A stretch of 37,987 bases of DNA, from contig CASERH010000024.1 in the NCBI GenBank assembly GCA_949290295.1, positions 1 to 37,987 of the forward strand. The letters are read 5' to 3'. Each line of letters begins with the position of its first letter. Positions within the stretch are counted from its first letter, which is position 1. Below are positions 1 through 8,376 of this stretch, piece by piece. The notes under the pieces were generated by a model. That model did not search any database. It saw nothing but the letters and a program-made list of their open reading frames with translations, and had not been told where the DNA came from. The position numbers and the translations under genes were made by a program. Origin of the DNA: an uncultured Pseudomonadota bacterium (GTDB lineage Bacteria > Pseudomonadota > Alphaproteobacteria > RF32 > CAG-239).

Positions 1-1383
1 GAGTGCCGCAGTGTTTTCTTCATTGAATTTCACACTTAACTTATCTGTTTGCAGCAAATTTATGCCTTTATACCCTGCGTCTTTTATCAATGCGTCATAT
101 TGATTCAAAATTTCTTGATATTGAGCAAAGGAAGATTGATCTTGTGCCGTACCAATATCGGCGTTATCTAAAAGCACATTTGCTCTGTTCGCCTGATTGG
201 CGGCTGTTCCATAAACTATAGCTTCTATTTCGGACTTAAAAGTGTCTGTTTTTTCTGATTCTAAAGTATTATATGAACTTAATTCAGTTATGTCGTTTAT
301 ATTGGTTAAATCATCGGTAATAATATACTGAGACATCACTCCCCTACCCGTATAATATCCATACCACAATTCAGAACTTGAGGAGAAGTTGACATTTAGC
401 CAGGTATTATTTGAATTGGCGGCTATTTTAACTTTGGCAGAGCCGTTGATGTTAACTTCTTCAAAAATTTCGGTATCCCTTTCTCTTGTGACAATGTTAA
501 CTTCACCATTAATATCGGTACAAAAAAGCACGCACGAAAATAACTCTGTATTAACTCCAGAAAATACCGTATTTATCTGCCCATTAATTACACTTCTAGT
601 ACCGTTGCCAACATTACCACTAACAGCACAACTATCGTCTCCAGAAACATTTAAATTTGCTGTTCCATTTATTACCGTTCCATATAAACCGGTTACTCCA
701 CCCCCTGTTGCCGAAATATAAACCGTTCCATCCAGAGTTCCACCAGTTACTGCAATTCCTTCATTATATTGGTATTGACTTTCTTTTGTTTGTTCATAAT
801 CAATTCTGATGTTTTGCAAAACGGCATCATCGGCTAAAGTCAGGGCCGAAAATCCAGATTGATCGGAGGAAAAGCTTAATGAAACATTAGTAGATACTCC
901 TGATAAAATTTTCCCCGCACCAACAACAATACTTTCATTCTTATTAAAAACCATAGATTTGGTAATCATTATCTTGTCAATACTGTCGTCCTGCAGTGCA
1001 GCCAAAAGCTCCGCTTTGGTTGAAACCCCAACAAAATCTCCATAATCTTCTTCTGGAGTATCTTCTTGAGGGGAAGACATTGTTTCTAAGGCCTGGTTAG
1101 CCACTGCTTTGGCTTGCTCCAAAAACTCGGTGGCACTCTCCAAAGCCGTGGTGGCCGCTTTTATCGTGCTCACCGCCTGACCCATGCTATCTAGCAGTGC
1201 ATTTAAATCATCCGCTCGGTTATTTAAGGATAGAGCCGTATAATATGAGCCCGGATTGTCTATCGCTGAATTGACCTTGTTGCCTGTGGCTAACTTATTT
1301 TGAGTAGAGGAAACCTGCCCGCTGATTGTCTGCAGGCTCAATAAATTTGACCGCATTGATGCGGTTAAGCTGATTCCGCTCAT
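1..1383 (-). CDS. Flagellin with large inserted domain (partial, 3' end outside window)
   Basis: The structural subunit of the flagellar filament, exported by the flagellar type III system. The reading frame is open from ATG at 1383 to the window edge (461 codons, no stop), so the C-terminal D1/D0 helices are not seen. Residues 1-105 are a typical flagellin N-terminus: MSGISLTASMRSNLLSLQ, then a heptad-rich helix with NNRADDLNALLDSM and LEQAKAVANQAL. Residues about 410-450 resume flagellin (FAQYQEILNQYDALIKDAGY, then KGINLL and LSVKFNE). Between them lie about 270 residues rich in G, N, T, S and V that look like beta-helix repeats, where alphaproteobacterial flagellins normally have a short linker. 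GGGGAATTAA precedes the ATG. The flagellin identity is firm; the fold of the insert is inference. Confidence 0.85.
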   Translation of the reverse strand, partial: MSGISLTASMRSNLLSLQTISGQVSSTQNKLATGNKVNSAIDNPGSYYTALSLNNRADDLNALLDSMGQAVSTIKAATTALESATEFLEQAKAVANQALETMSSPQEDTPEEDYGDFVGVSTKAELLAALQDDSIDKIMITKSMVFNKNESIVVGAGKILSGVSTNVSLSFSSDQSGFSALTLADDAVLQNIRIDYEQTKESQYQYNEGIAVTGGTLDGTVYISATGGGVTGLYGTVINGTANLNVSGDDSCAVSGNVGNGTRSVINGQINTVFSGVNTELFSCVLFCTDINGEVNIVTRERDTEIFEEVNINGSAKVKIAANSNNTWLNVNFSSSSELWYGYYTGRGVMSQYIITDDLTNINDITELSSYNTLESEKTDTFKSEIEAIVYGTAANQANRANVLLDNADIGTAQDQSSFAQYQEILNQYDALIKDAGYKGINLLQTDKLSVKFNEENTAAL

Positions 1384-1569
1384 TTAATTCCCCTAAAGCT
1401 CGTATAACGACGCTTCTTAAAGCTGTCATTCTCCGAGCTTTTACCAGCTCTGTTTAGGTTTCGATTACTGCTTTTGATTATATATTTTTAAATAAGCTAT
1501 TTCCACAATAACACGTCACTTTTCCACAAAAACAAGTTCTGTATTTTAGATTATAATCTTTTTTGCATA

Positions 1570-1597
1570 AAAATAAGGCCCCTCCGATAAGGGACCT
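1570..1597 (-). terminator. Intrinsic terminator after the tolQRA-membrane protein operon
   Basis: Read on the minus strand, AGGTCCC pairs with GGGGCCT (7 bp including one G-T pair) around an 8-nt loop, followed by TTATTTTTA. It lies 13 nt beyond the stop of the membrane protein gene at 1610 and separates it from the flagellin gene. Confidence 0.75.
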
Positions 1598-1609
1598 CAT
1601 CTTGGGCAT

Positions 1610-2350
1610 TTACTCTTTTGGCTCTATTTCCAAAAAGAAAAACTCATACAACCTGGCCAAGACAATATTGTAGTAAACCACCAAAACAGAAATAGGAATA
1701 AGAGCCGCACATACACCGCCACCAACAAATAAGATACCTTTATATACAAAACTCAGACTCAAATCGATAACAATGGCCAGCAACAAAAATTCCCAATAAT
1801 TCCCCTTGGTTTTGCTCCAGGTAAAACGAAGCGATCCGCTACGTCCGATGAGTGTGGCAATCCATGCCAGCATCGGTCGATAAAAAATCAACGGCGAAAA
1901 TAAAACAATAACCACATTGACAATTGTGTTCAAATCGCCACTTCCGCCTTGTGAGTTCATCTGCAAAAAATGGGAATAATGTGCAACAAACTGAGGCGGC
2001 AAATGTGGAATAAATATAATGGCAAACGGCAACAACAAAAAGATTGAAACCACCACCACGGTCAGCACCAAAATTTTGGTTGACGGCACCAAAGAAGATA
2101 CAAGCGGCCCCAGTTGCAGATAAGGTTTGCGGTTAAAATAATAGCGAAAAAAACCGCTCCACAAAACATACATCACCGCCGCCACCAACCACAGCCACAC
2201 GCTTTTCCATGTATAAAAAACAGCGGCACAAGTCAGATAATTAAGCACCACGAACAATGCCGCCATTTTGGGGTTTTGGTTGCAGTAACCAAAACTTTCT
2301 TGCAAAATCTTTTTTAGCGGCAATTTTTTGGTTGAAGATACCTCAGACAT
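1610..2350 (-). CDS. Multipass membrane protein of unknown function
   Basis: 246 residues. I do not recognise a family. A polar N-terminus (MSEVSSTKKLPLKKILQESF) is followed by about six hydrophobic segments, near residues 30-47, 50-68, 93-115, 143-165, 188-206 and 208-232, giving an inner-membrane protein with a short acidic tail (EIEPKE). It starts 18 nt after tolA on the same strand and ahead of a terminator, so it is probably the last gene of the tolQRA operon. In most proteobacteria tolB occupies this slot. The protein has no signal peptide and no beta-propeller repeats, so it is not TolB. Confidence 0.75.
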   Translation of the reverse strand: MSEVSSTKKLPLKKILQESFGYCNQNPKMAALFVVLNYLTCAAVFYTWKSVWLWLVAAVMYVLWSGFFRYYFNRKPYLQLGPLVSSLVPSTKILVLTVVVVSIFLLLPFAIIFIPHLPPQFVAHYSHFLQMNSQGGSGDLNTIVNVVIVLFSPLIFYRPMLAWIATLIGRSGSLRFTWSKTKGNYWEFLLLAIVIDLSLSFVYKGILFVGGGVCAALIPISVLVVYYNIVLARLYEFFFLEIEPKE

Positions 2351-2368
2351 AACCTTCTCCCCTCAAAA

Positions 2369-3322
2369 TTACTGAACAGAGTTGTCCATCGGGTTAAAGC
2401 GCAGACGCAAAACCTTCCACAAATCGTATTTCTCGGCATATTTATCTGCCAAAATCGAATATGGCGCGCAGATATAAACAGCCCTGCGGGCACTATCAGC
2501 CACCGAGCGGAAGTGATTATCGGAGTTATAGCGTCCGGTATCCAAAATCTCCACCTTGCGAACAGTGCCGTCTTGGTTCAGTTGCGCCCTGATTTCCACA
2601 ATCATGTCCTCGATTCCCATTGCGCCGGGATCAAGGTTCCAACACGCACGCAGCCGTCCGGCAATAGCATCAATCTCAGAAATCGAAAGCTCGCTGAAAT
2701 AAGACCCGCCGGTTCCGCCCTCGATTCCCATATTGTTGACATCTGTCCCCTCTTTGATGGTGGCAGTAGTATCTGTGGGTCCTTCGGCTTTTTCCAAAGC
2801 ATCAACCGAGGCCAATAAGCTCTTTAAGGGATTAGCCAATTCAGGCTTCTTGGCGTCTTCTTTTTTGGGCTGCGGCTTTTTAGGCTCAGCTTTTTTAGGT
2901 TGCGGCTTAGGTTTGGGAGCCTCTTTTTTAGCCTCAACTTTTGGAGCCGGTTTCTTAGGCTGAGGTGCCACCAAATGATCCCTCTTTGGCGGTTCAGGCT
3001 TAGCCGCGGGTGGTTCCGGAGCTTTTTCCTCCTTGGGTTCTACCTTTTTAGGCTCCGGCTCAGAGGCTTCTTCTTTAGGCTCGTCTTTAGTATAATTTTT
3101 TTCAATTTTACGTTTGACCTGGCTTGCGGCCTTATCCTCATCACCAAACTTTGCCTTAGGCGGCAAATTGGTCATCTCAGAGATTTTAACATCTTTGAGA
3201 TCAACAATAATCGGCACTTGACCGATGGTCGGCTTATTCCAAAAAAACAACGGCAAATCCACCATGCAGATGATAAACACCAGCAGGTGGAGAGCAATTG
3301 ATTTTTTAAGCGCCGTACTCAT
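2369..3322 (-). CDS. tolA: Tol-Pal system protein TolA
   Basis: The inner-membrane-anchored periplasm-spanning protein that links TolQR to the outer membrane. 317 residues: one N-terminal membrane segment (about 8-28); a long stretch at about 78-165 dominated by K, P, E and A (repeated PKPQPKK and PKKEAPK units); and a C-terminal TolA/TonB-like domain from about 205 (LSISEIDAIAGRLRACWNLD, then MIVEIRAQLNQDGTVRKVEI). The length and three-part layout fit alphaproteobacterial TolA. It follows tolR by 8 nt. Open frames on the opposite strand come from the repetitive codons and are not genes. Confidence 0.93.
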   Translation of the reverse strand: MSTALKKSIALHLLVFIICMVDLPLFFWNKPTIGQVPIIVDLKDVKISEMTNLPPKAKFGDEDKAASQVKRKIEKNYTKDEPKEEASEPEPKKVEPKEEKAPEPPAAKPEPPKRDHLVAPQPKKPAPKVEAKKEAPKPKPQPKKAEPKKPQPKKEDAKKPELANPLKSLLASVDALEKAEGPTDTTATIKEGTDVNNMGIEGGTGGSYFSELSISEIDAIAGRLRACWNLDPGAMGIEDMIVEIRAQLNQDGTVRKVEILDTGRYNSDNHFRSVADSARRAVYICAPYSILADKYAEKYDLWKVLRLRFNPMDNSVQ

Positions 3323-3330
3323 ATCAGAAA

Positions 3331-3771
3331 TTATTTCTTTCTAAAATTTCTCGGTTTAGGTTCGGTTTTAAGCCCGACTTTATCAAAACCGGCCTCTTTT
3401 AATATCGCCATCAAGCCGATGACTCTGCCATACTCGGCACCCGTATCACCGGAGATTGTAACACTAAGCTCGCTGTTGGCCTCACGCATGGCATTGAGTT
3501 TTTCAACCACTTTATCTGCCGGAATTTCAGTCTCACCGATATAATAGTAGCCCTCTTTGTCAACACTGATGTTAATAGAGGTTTCCTCACCCTCCATAGC
3601 CTTACCGCCGACTTTGGGCAAATCAAGAGCAATACCCGAAGTCATGAGCGGGGCCGCCACCATAAACACCACCAACAATACCATCATCACATCCATCAGG
3701 TTAGTGATATTAACATCGGCATTGCGGCGATAACGAACAGATTGACGTCTGGTTTCTGGCATCAAAAACAT
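3331..3771 (-). CDS. tolR: Tol-Pal system protein TolR (ExbD family)
   Basis: An inner-membrane protein that with TolQ forms the proton-driven motor energising TolA. 146 residues, one transmembrane segment (about 25-44) carrying the conserved acidic residue D27 in NITNLMDVMMVLLVVFMVAA, equivalent to E. coli TolR Asp23. A periplasmic ExbD domain follows (SINISVDKEGYYYIGETEI). The ATG at 3771 is supported by GGAG 7 nt upstream, inside the end of tolQ. It lies 2 nt after tolQ, so the two are probably translationally coupled. Confidence 0.95.
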   Translation of the reverse strand: MFLMPETRRQSVRYRRNADVNITNLMDVMMVLLVVFMVAAPLMTSGIALDLPKVGGKAMEGEETSINISVDKEGYYYIGETEIPADKVVEKLNAMREANSELSVTISGDTGAEYGRVIGLMAILKEAGFDKVGLKTEPKPRNFRKK

Positions 3772-3773
3772 TT

Positions 3774-4511
3774 TTATTCTCCGGCCATATCGGCTTTGAT
3801 AGCCGTATCATCAATTTCGCGTGACAAAATGCTTGAAAATTCAGCCATAAAGTTTTCTAACTTTTTTGCATAGCGATCAATATCCGAAGATATTTTATTA
3901 TAAGCCACAACAGCGGGAATAGCGGCAATCAATCCAAAGGCTGTGGTAAACAAAGCCTCGGCAATACCGGGCGCCATTGCGGCCAAAGAGTTGCTCTGAG
4001 TGGTGGCAATAGCATTAAAGCTGTTGATGATTCCCCAAACGGTACCAAACAACCCAACCAATGGCGCCACCGAACCGGTAGAAGCCAAAAAGCCAAGGCG
4101 GTTGTCCATGGCATCCAAATCCTTATCCATAGAAACAGTCATAGCCTTTTCAATACGCTGTTGCAAAGACACGCCGCGCAACCCACGATCGGTTTTAGAC
4201 TTCAGGATATTGGTGCGTTTCCACTCCCGCATGGCGGCAACGAACATAGAGGCCATCGGGTCATTGGGATGATTGCCGATGGAATCATACAAGCGATCAA
4301 GTGAGCCGCCGGACCAAAACTTCTCCTCAAATTTCAACGAGCGAGCCTTAAGCTGGCGCAAAGTTCCCAATTTTTCAAAAATAATTGCCCACGACCAAAC
4401 AGAGGCGGCAATAAGACCAATCATCACCACCTTGGTCATCATATCAGATGCCCACACCAAATCCCACATAGACATCTGGTTAGCAACTTCGCTTACAACT
4501 TGTGTATCCAT
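3774..4511 (-). CDS. tolQ: Tol-Pal system protein TolQ (ExbB/MotA family)
   Basis: The proton-channel scaffold of the Tol motor. 245 residues with three transmembrane segments: about 25-45, 142-165 (GSVAPLVGLFGTVWGIINSF) and 180-205 (ALFTTAFGLIAAIPAVVAYN). The glycine/proline-rich second and threonine-containing third segments are the family signature that lines the proton path with TolR D27. First gene of the tolQ-tolR-tolA-membrane protein operon. It has its own candidate promoter, because ybgC upstream ends in a terminator. Confidence 0.95.
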   Translation of the reverse strand: MDTQVVSEVANQMSMWDLVWASDMMTKVVMIGLIAASVWSWAIIFEKLGTLRQLKARSLKFEEKFWSGGSLDRLYDSIGNHPNDPMASMFVAAMREWKRTNILKSKTDRGLRGVSLQQRIEKAMTVSMDKDLDAMDNRLGFLASTGSVAPLVGLFGTVWGIINSFNAIATTQSNSLAAMAPGIAEALFTTAFGLIAAIPAVVAYNKISSDIDRYAKKLENFMAEFSSILSREIDDTAIKADMAGE

Positions 4512-4557
4512 ATTTAATTACCTTTTTTCTAAAGAGATTCCTGCACAATTTTAGCGC

Positions 4558-4585
4558 AATGTAGCACACAAAGATAAAGATTCAA
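4558..4585 (-). promoter_or_regulatory. Candidate sigma70-type promoter for tolQRA
   Basis: On the minus strand TTGAAT (4585-4580) is followed after 16 nt by TACATT (4563-4558), about 46 nt ahead of the tolQ ATG. It lies between the ybgC terminator and tolQ, where a promoter is needed. Motif match only. Confidence 0.5.
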
Positions 4586-4623
4586 TTAATATATTGTTTT
4601 TTAACAGTGAAATCTTTATGTTG

Positions 4624-4662
4624 CTAAAAAAACTCCGCCAGTTTTCAAAAGAAAAGGCGGAG
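4624..4662 (-). terminator. Intrinsic terminator after ybgC
   Basis: CTCCGCC (4633-4639) pairs with GGCGGAG (4656-4662), extended by TTTTC/GAAAA across a 2-nt bulge. On the minus strand it is followed by seven T. It ends the ruvAB-ybgC transcript 18 nt after the ybgC stop and makes tolQRA a separate unit. Confidence 0.85.
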
Positions 4663-4680
4663 GAATAAGAAAAAAACAGA

Positions 4681-5121
4681 CTACATGATTTTTGCCGCCA
4701 ATTCCCTAGGGATTCTGGAAGGCCTTTTGGTTTTGAGCGAAACATAAACGGCCTTAACATCAACCACTGCCAAAACCTGATCACCTCTGGTGATTTCCTG
4801 ATGCATGGTGCAAGAGGCTCCCCCCATTTCTGTCACCTTGCAAGAAACAATCAGCTCATCGTCCAAAACAGCCGGTGCCTGATAATCAATTTCGCAATGC
4901 CTGACCACAAAACCAAACTTGTCATCATCTTCCAAGGCATCCTGCTGGCGCATGCCCAAAGCTCTGATATACTCAGTTCTGGCTCTCTCGGCAAACTTGA
5001 GATAGTTGGCATAATAAACAATACCGCCGGCATCGGTGTCTTCATAATACACACGCACCGGAAACAAAAACTCGTTGTCTTTCAACTCTCCGCTGGCCGG
5101 AGACACTGGTTTTATAATCAT
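4681..5121 (-). CDS. ybgC: Acyl-CoA thioesterase YbgC (hotdog fold)
   Basis: The small cytoplasmic thioesterase encoded at tol-pal loci, thought to act on acyl-CoA or acyl-ACP thioesters in phospholipid metabolism. 146 residues. The signature VYYEDTDAGGIVYYANYLKF lies at about 24-43, with D30 matching the catalytic Asp18 of E. coli YbgC, and ERARTEYIRALG follows as in the family. It starts 10 nt after ruvB stops and is co-oriented with it, so it is probably the last gene of ruvA-ruvB-ybgC. Confidence 0.93.
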   Translation of the reverse strand: MIIKPVSPASGELKDNEFLFPVRVYYEDTDAGGIVYYANYLKFAERARTEYIRALGMRQQDALEDDDKFGFVVRHCEIDYQAPAVLDDELIVSCKVTEMGGASCTMHQEITRGDQVLAVVDVKAVYVSLKTKRPSRIPRELAAKIM

Positions 5122-5131
5122 TTTATCCTCT

Positions 5132-6187
5132 TTAGTTATCCAATAAATCTAATTGCGCAGAAACTTTGTCTTTTTTGAGTTTTGGCACGCCCAAATATTG
5201 GCAGCCCAAATCAGAAATAACCCTGCCCCTGGGTGTTCTCTGCAAAAAACCGAGTTTGAGCAAGAAAGGCTCAATAACCTCTTCAATGGTGTCACGCTCC
5301 TCAGATAGGGCCGCCGCCAAAGTATCAGCTCCGACCGGCCCGCCGCCGTAGTTTTGGACAATACAGTTCAGATATCTGCGGTCAAACGCATCCAGGCCAA
5401 AGTCATCCACATCCAGGCGGCGCAAAGCATTATCAGCGATTTTGTTGTCAATCTCTGCCGCCCCGCAAACCGCACCAAAGTCACGCACACGCCGCAAAAG
5501 ACGTCCGGCCACGCGCGGTGTTCCTCTTGAGCGTTTGGCAATCTCCAACGCTCCTATATCCGAAAGCGGCATACCAAGCAAATGAGCTCCGCGGATTACA
5601 ATTTTTTTCAACTCCTCAGGCGAGTAGAAATCAAGGCGCAAAGGAATACCAAACCTCTCCCGCAAGGGGGTAGAAAGCATACCTGAGCGGGTTGTTGCCC
5701 CCACCAGAGTAAAAGGCTGCAAATCTATCCTCACCGAGCGCGCCGAAGGCCCCTCACCGATAATCAAATCGAGCTGAAAATCTTCCATTGCCGAATACAA
5801 CACTTCCTCAATCGCAGGGTTAAGGCGGTGAATTTCATCAATAAAAAGCACATCGTTGCGCTCAAGGTTAGTGAGAATTGCCGCCAAATCGCCCGACTTT
5901 GAAATCATCGGCGCCGAAGTTGCGCGGAAATTAACCCCCAACTCCTTGGCAATAATAGAAGCCAAAGTAGTTTTGCCAAGCCCCGGAGGCCCAAACAACA
6001 AGACATGATCCAAGGCCTCTCCCCTCTGCTTGGCGGCTTCAATAAAGACTTTCAGATTTTCGCAAACACTCCTCTGCCCGACAAAATCAGCCAAACTTTG
6101 CGGGCGCAGATTAACCGGGCTGTTTAAGGTTGCCTCACTCTCATCTTCAGTTTGTCTTTTAGGGCTGACAATACGTTCTTCAATCAT
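5132..6187 (-). CDS. ruvB: Holliday junction branch migration ATPase RuvB
   Basis: The AAA+ motor that pumps DNA through the RuvA-bound Holliday junction. 351 residues, normal length. Walker A GPPGLGKT at 66-73, Walker B DEIHRLNP, sensor 1 [20 protein letters not shown], and a C-terminal winged-helix domain ([17 protein letters not shown]). The N-terminus carries about 15 residues more than the E. coli protein. It follows ruvA by 7 nt. Confidence 0.97.
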   Translation of the reverse strand: MIEERIVSPKRQTEDESEATLNSPVNLRPQSLADFVGQRSVCENLKVFIEAAKQRGEALDHVLLFGPPGLGKTTLASIIAKELGVNFRATSAPMISKSGDLAAILTNLERNDVLFIDEIHRLNPAIEEVLYSAMEDFQLDLIIGEGPSARSVRIDLQPFTLVGATTRSGMLSTPLRERFGIPLRLDFYSPEELKKIVIRGAHLLGMPLSDIGALEIAKRSRGTPRVAGRLLRRVRDFGAVCGAAEIDNKIADNALRRLDVDDFGLDAFDRRYLNCIVQNYGGGPVGADTLAAALSEERDTIEEVIEPFLLKLGFLQRTPRGRVISDLGCQYLGVPKLKKDKVSAQLDLLDN

Positions 6188-6194
6188 CTAAGTT

Positions 6195-6851
6195 CTAGTC
6201 CTTGTTTGCAAATTCTTTAAGAGCCAGTTTAATAAGGGTTGCCATGTCTGCATCGGGAGCTTTAAGAGCGGCCTGGTTTACGGCCTTATAAGCCTCCAAA
6301 CGCTGATACCCCAAATTGACCAAAGCCGAGATTGCATCTTCAATTTTGTCTGGATCACCTTGCTGCGCAGCCAGAATATCAGCCACACTGTTGGCATCTT
6401 CTTGCGGTGTCATATTCATATCCAAATCCTTTGCCATTTCGCTTGTTGGGATAGTCACTATTTTATCTTTCAGTTCAGTCACAATCCGGGCTGCCAACTT
6501 TGGCCCCACACCGCTGGCTCTGGTAAAGGAGTTTTTATCCTGAGCGGAAACGGCCTGAGCCAATTGCAACGGCGAAAGCACCGACAAAATTGCCAAACAA
6601 ACTTTGGCCCCCACACCTTGTACTTTGGTTAGAGTATTAAACCACTCTTTCTCCCAAGCATCATAAAAACCAAAAAGAGAGATACTGTCTTCTCTAACCA
6701 CGGTTTCAATCAGCAGCGATGCTTCAGCCCCAACCACAAGTTTAGAAAGTGTTTTAGCTGAAGCAAAGACCAAATACCCGACCCCGTTAACATCAATAAT
6801 GCAGGAATCCTCGCCCAAAGCATCAACCAAACCACGCAATTTTGCAATCAT
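6195..6851 (-). CDS. ruvA: Holliday junction DNA-binding protein RuvA
   Basis: The tetrameric junction-binding partner of RuvB. 218 residues: an N-terminal OB fold (MIAKLRGLVDALGEDSCIID), two helix-hairpin-helix motifs (LTKVQGVGAKVCLAILSVLS and RASGVGPKLAARIVTELKDK), an acidic flexible linker at about 135-160 and a C-terminal domain III (AISALVNLGYQRLEAYKAVN) that contacts RuvB. AAGGA precedes the ATG. Separated from ruvC by 110 nt that contain a candidate promoter. Confidence 0.97.
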   Translation of the reverse strand: MIAKLRGLVDALGEDSCIIDVNGVGYLVFASAKTLSKLVVGAEASLLIETVVREDSISLFGFYDAWEKEWFNTLTKVQGVGAKVCLAILSVLSPLQLAQAVSAQDKNSFTRASGVGPKLAARIVTELKDKIVTIPTSEMAKDLDMNMTPQEDANSVADILAAQQGDPDKIEDAISALVNLGYQRLEAYKAVNQAALKAPDADMATLIKLALKEFANKD

Positions 6852-6882
6852 CTATGTAATCCTTATTTTTAATTATGCAATC

Positions 6883-6911
6883 ATCCTAAACAAAAAGCTC
6901 CTCTGTTACAA
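6883..6911 (-). promoter_or_regulatory. Candidate promoter for ruvAB-ybgC
   Basis: On the minus strand TTGTAA (6911-6906), a 17-nt spacer, then TAGGAT (6888-6883), 31 nt ahead of the ruvA ATG. A moderate consensus match with ideal spacing; no LexA-type box was recognised. Confidence 0.4.
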
Positions 6912-6961
6912 GCGCTTTTTGCACTTAAGAACAAACCAAAAAATCAAGCATGGCAGATAAA

Positions 6962-7438
6962 TCAGCGCATTCGCCTGAAAGAATTATGCGTAATGGCAAT
7001 TGCCAGAGCATCAGAGGAGTCGTTGTTTTTAGGTTTGCACCCGGGCAGCAAAACTTTGACCATTGTTTCGACCTGATTTTTCTCGGCTTTTCCAACCCCA
7101 ACCACCGCTTTTTTGATTTTGTTGGGCTCATATTCGGTCACGCTGATATTATAAAGAGCCGGCACCATCATCACCACACCGCGCGCCATACCGAGTTTGA
7201 TGGTGGAAACCGCATTTGTATTCATAAACACTTGTTCAATTGCAGCCTCATCGGGTTTATAAAACTCAATAACATCGCACAAAGCATTTTTAATCTGCGC
7301 CAACCTTTCGGCAATAGGGGTCTTGGTCTCGGTGGGAATAAAACCGTCTGCCACATAGCGCAAGCGATTACTCTCGGCCTCGATAATTCCCCAACCGGTA
7401 GAAGACAAACTCGGATCCAATCCCAAAATTCTGACCAT
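6962..7438 (-). CDS. ruvC: Crossover junction endodeoxyribonuclease RuvC
   Basis: The Holliday junction resolvase working with RuvAB. 158 residues, RNase H-like fold. The four catalytic carboxylates are visible: D8 in LGLDPSLSSTGWG, E68 in AAIEQVF, and D140 and D143 in NDSSDALAIAITH. GGAG precedes the ATG. It lies immediately downstream of the yebC terminator, so it needs its own promoter or read-through. Confidence 0.96.
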   Translation of the reverse strand: MVRILGLDPSLSSTGWGIIEAESNRLRYVADGFIPTETKTPIAERLAQIKNALCDVIEFYKPDEAAIEQVFMNTNAVSTIKLGMARGVVMMVPALYNISVTEYEPNKIKKAVVGVGKAEKNQVETMVKVLLPGCKPKNNDSSDALAIAITHNSFRRMR

Positions 7439-7452
7439 AATTCTCCAACCTC

Positions 7453-7494
7453 AAAAAAAATCCGCTGTGTTTTATTATAAACAAACAGCGGATT
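7453..7494 (-). terminator. Terminator after yebC, with TATAAT in its loop
   Basis: AATCCGCTGT (7459-7468) pairs perfectly with ACAGCGGATT (7485-7494), 10 bp, and on the minus strand is followed by a run of T. The loop contains TATAAT (minus, 7479-7474), with TTGATG 19 nt upstream. The element may therefore both end yebC transcription and hold the -10 of a ruvC promoter; the promoter part is speculative. Confidence 0.75.
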
Positions 7495-7514
7495 AATTCA
7501 TCAAAAATCTGAGG

Positions 7515-8273
7515 TTATTCCTCAGGATTTAATTTTTTCATCACCTCATCGGAAATCTCGGCGTTGTGATAGACGTGTTGAACATCGTCATCATCTTCCA
7601 AAGCATCAATAAAATCGAGCAGTTTTTGGGCCGTTTCAAGATCATTGATATCGGTTTTAACCACCGGTTTCCAATCCAAACGAGAAGCAGACGGCGTGCC
7701 GAAAACTTTTTCCAAAGCATCGGTCACAGCTGACAAATCATCGGGCAAGGTCTCAATATCATGATGTTCATCATCACTGACAACATCATTGGCACCGGCC
7801 TCCAAGGCTGTTTCAAACATCTTGTCGGCATCGGCAGCGCTTAAAGGATATTGGATAAAACCAATGCGCTCAAAGTTGAAAGCAACCGAGCCATTCTCAC
7901 CCATAGAGCCACCACGTTTGCCAAAGATGGTGCGAACATTTCCGGCCGTGCGGTTTTTATTATCAGTCATGGCCTCAACAATAATCGCGACCTTTCCGGG
8001 ACCAAACCCCTCATAACGGGCAGAAACATAATCTGCACCGCCGGCAGTTTGCGTTGCTTTGGCAATAGCACGCTCAATATTGTCTTTAGGCATACTTTCG
8101 GCGCGAGCAGCCTGAATAGCCAAACGCAAACGAGGGTTTTTATCGGGTTCGGGCAAACCGCTCTTGGCGGCAATGGTAATATCACGAGCCAACTTAGCAA
8201 AAACCTTTGCCTTCTTGGCATCTTGGGCACCTTTACGGTACATAATATTTTTAAACTGGGAGTGTCCAGACAT
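7515..8273 (-). CDS. yebC: YebC/PmpR family protein
   Basis: A cytoplasmic protein described in the literature both as a DNA-binding regulator and as a translation factor aiding ribosomes at proline stretches. 252 residues, typical length. N-terminal MSGHSQFKNIMYRKGAQDAK, the central RYEGFGPGKVAIIVEAMTDN and the acidic C-terminus are hallmarks. Position 5-6 reads SQ where most homologues have SK or SH with W. The placement upstream of ruvC is conserved in alphaproteobacteria. The terminator at 7453-7494 follows. Confidence 0.93.
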   Translation of the reverse strand: MSGHSQFKNIMYRKGAQDAKKAKVFAKLARDITIAAKSGLPEPDKNPRLRLAIQAARAESMPKDNIERAIAKATQTAGGADYVSARYEGFGPGKVAIIVEAMTDNKNRTAGNVRTIFGKRGGSMGENGSVAFNFERIGFIQYPLSAADADKMFETALEAGANDVVSDDEHHDIETLPDDLSAVTDALEKVFGTPSASRLDWKPVVKTDINDLETAQKLLDFIDALEDDDDVQHVYHNAEISDEVMKKLNPEE

Positions 8274-8376
8274 CTATTTACTCCTTGAAAAAAATCTCAA
8301 CTCGGGGCTGTTATACAACAAGCAATATTTAAGCGCAAGATTTTTTTGCAAAAGAGAAAGCAGATTTAAAATTTAT

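Noticed and set aside
389..721. 110-codon frame on the plus strand inside the flagellin gene
   Set aside because: It lies opposite a continuous flagellin reading frame with recognisable protein sequence and has no Shine-Dalgarno.
2820..3100. Short repeated units resembling a CRISPR array or minisatellite in tolA
   Set aside because: The units are irregular, code for the Lys/Pro/Glu/Ala-rich TolA spacer, and have no unique spacers between equal repeats.
2513..3301. Open frames opposite tolA
   Set aside because: They mirror the repetitive Lys/Pro/Glu/Ala codons of TolA, lack ribosome sites, and produce biased Gly/Leu/Phe peptides.
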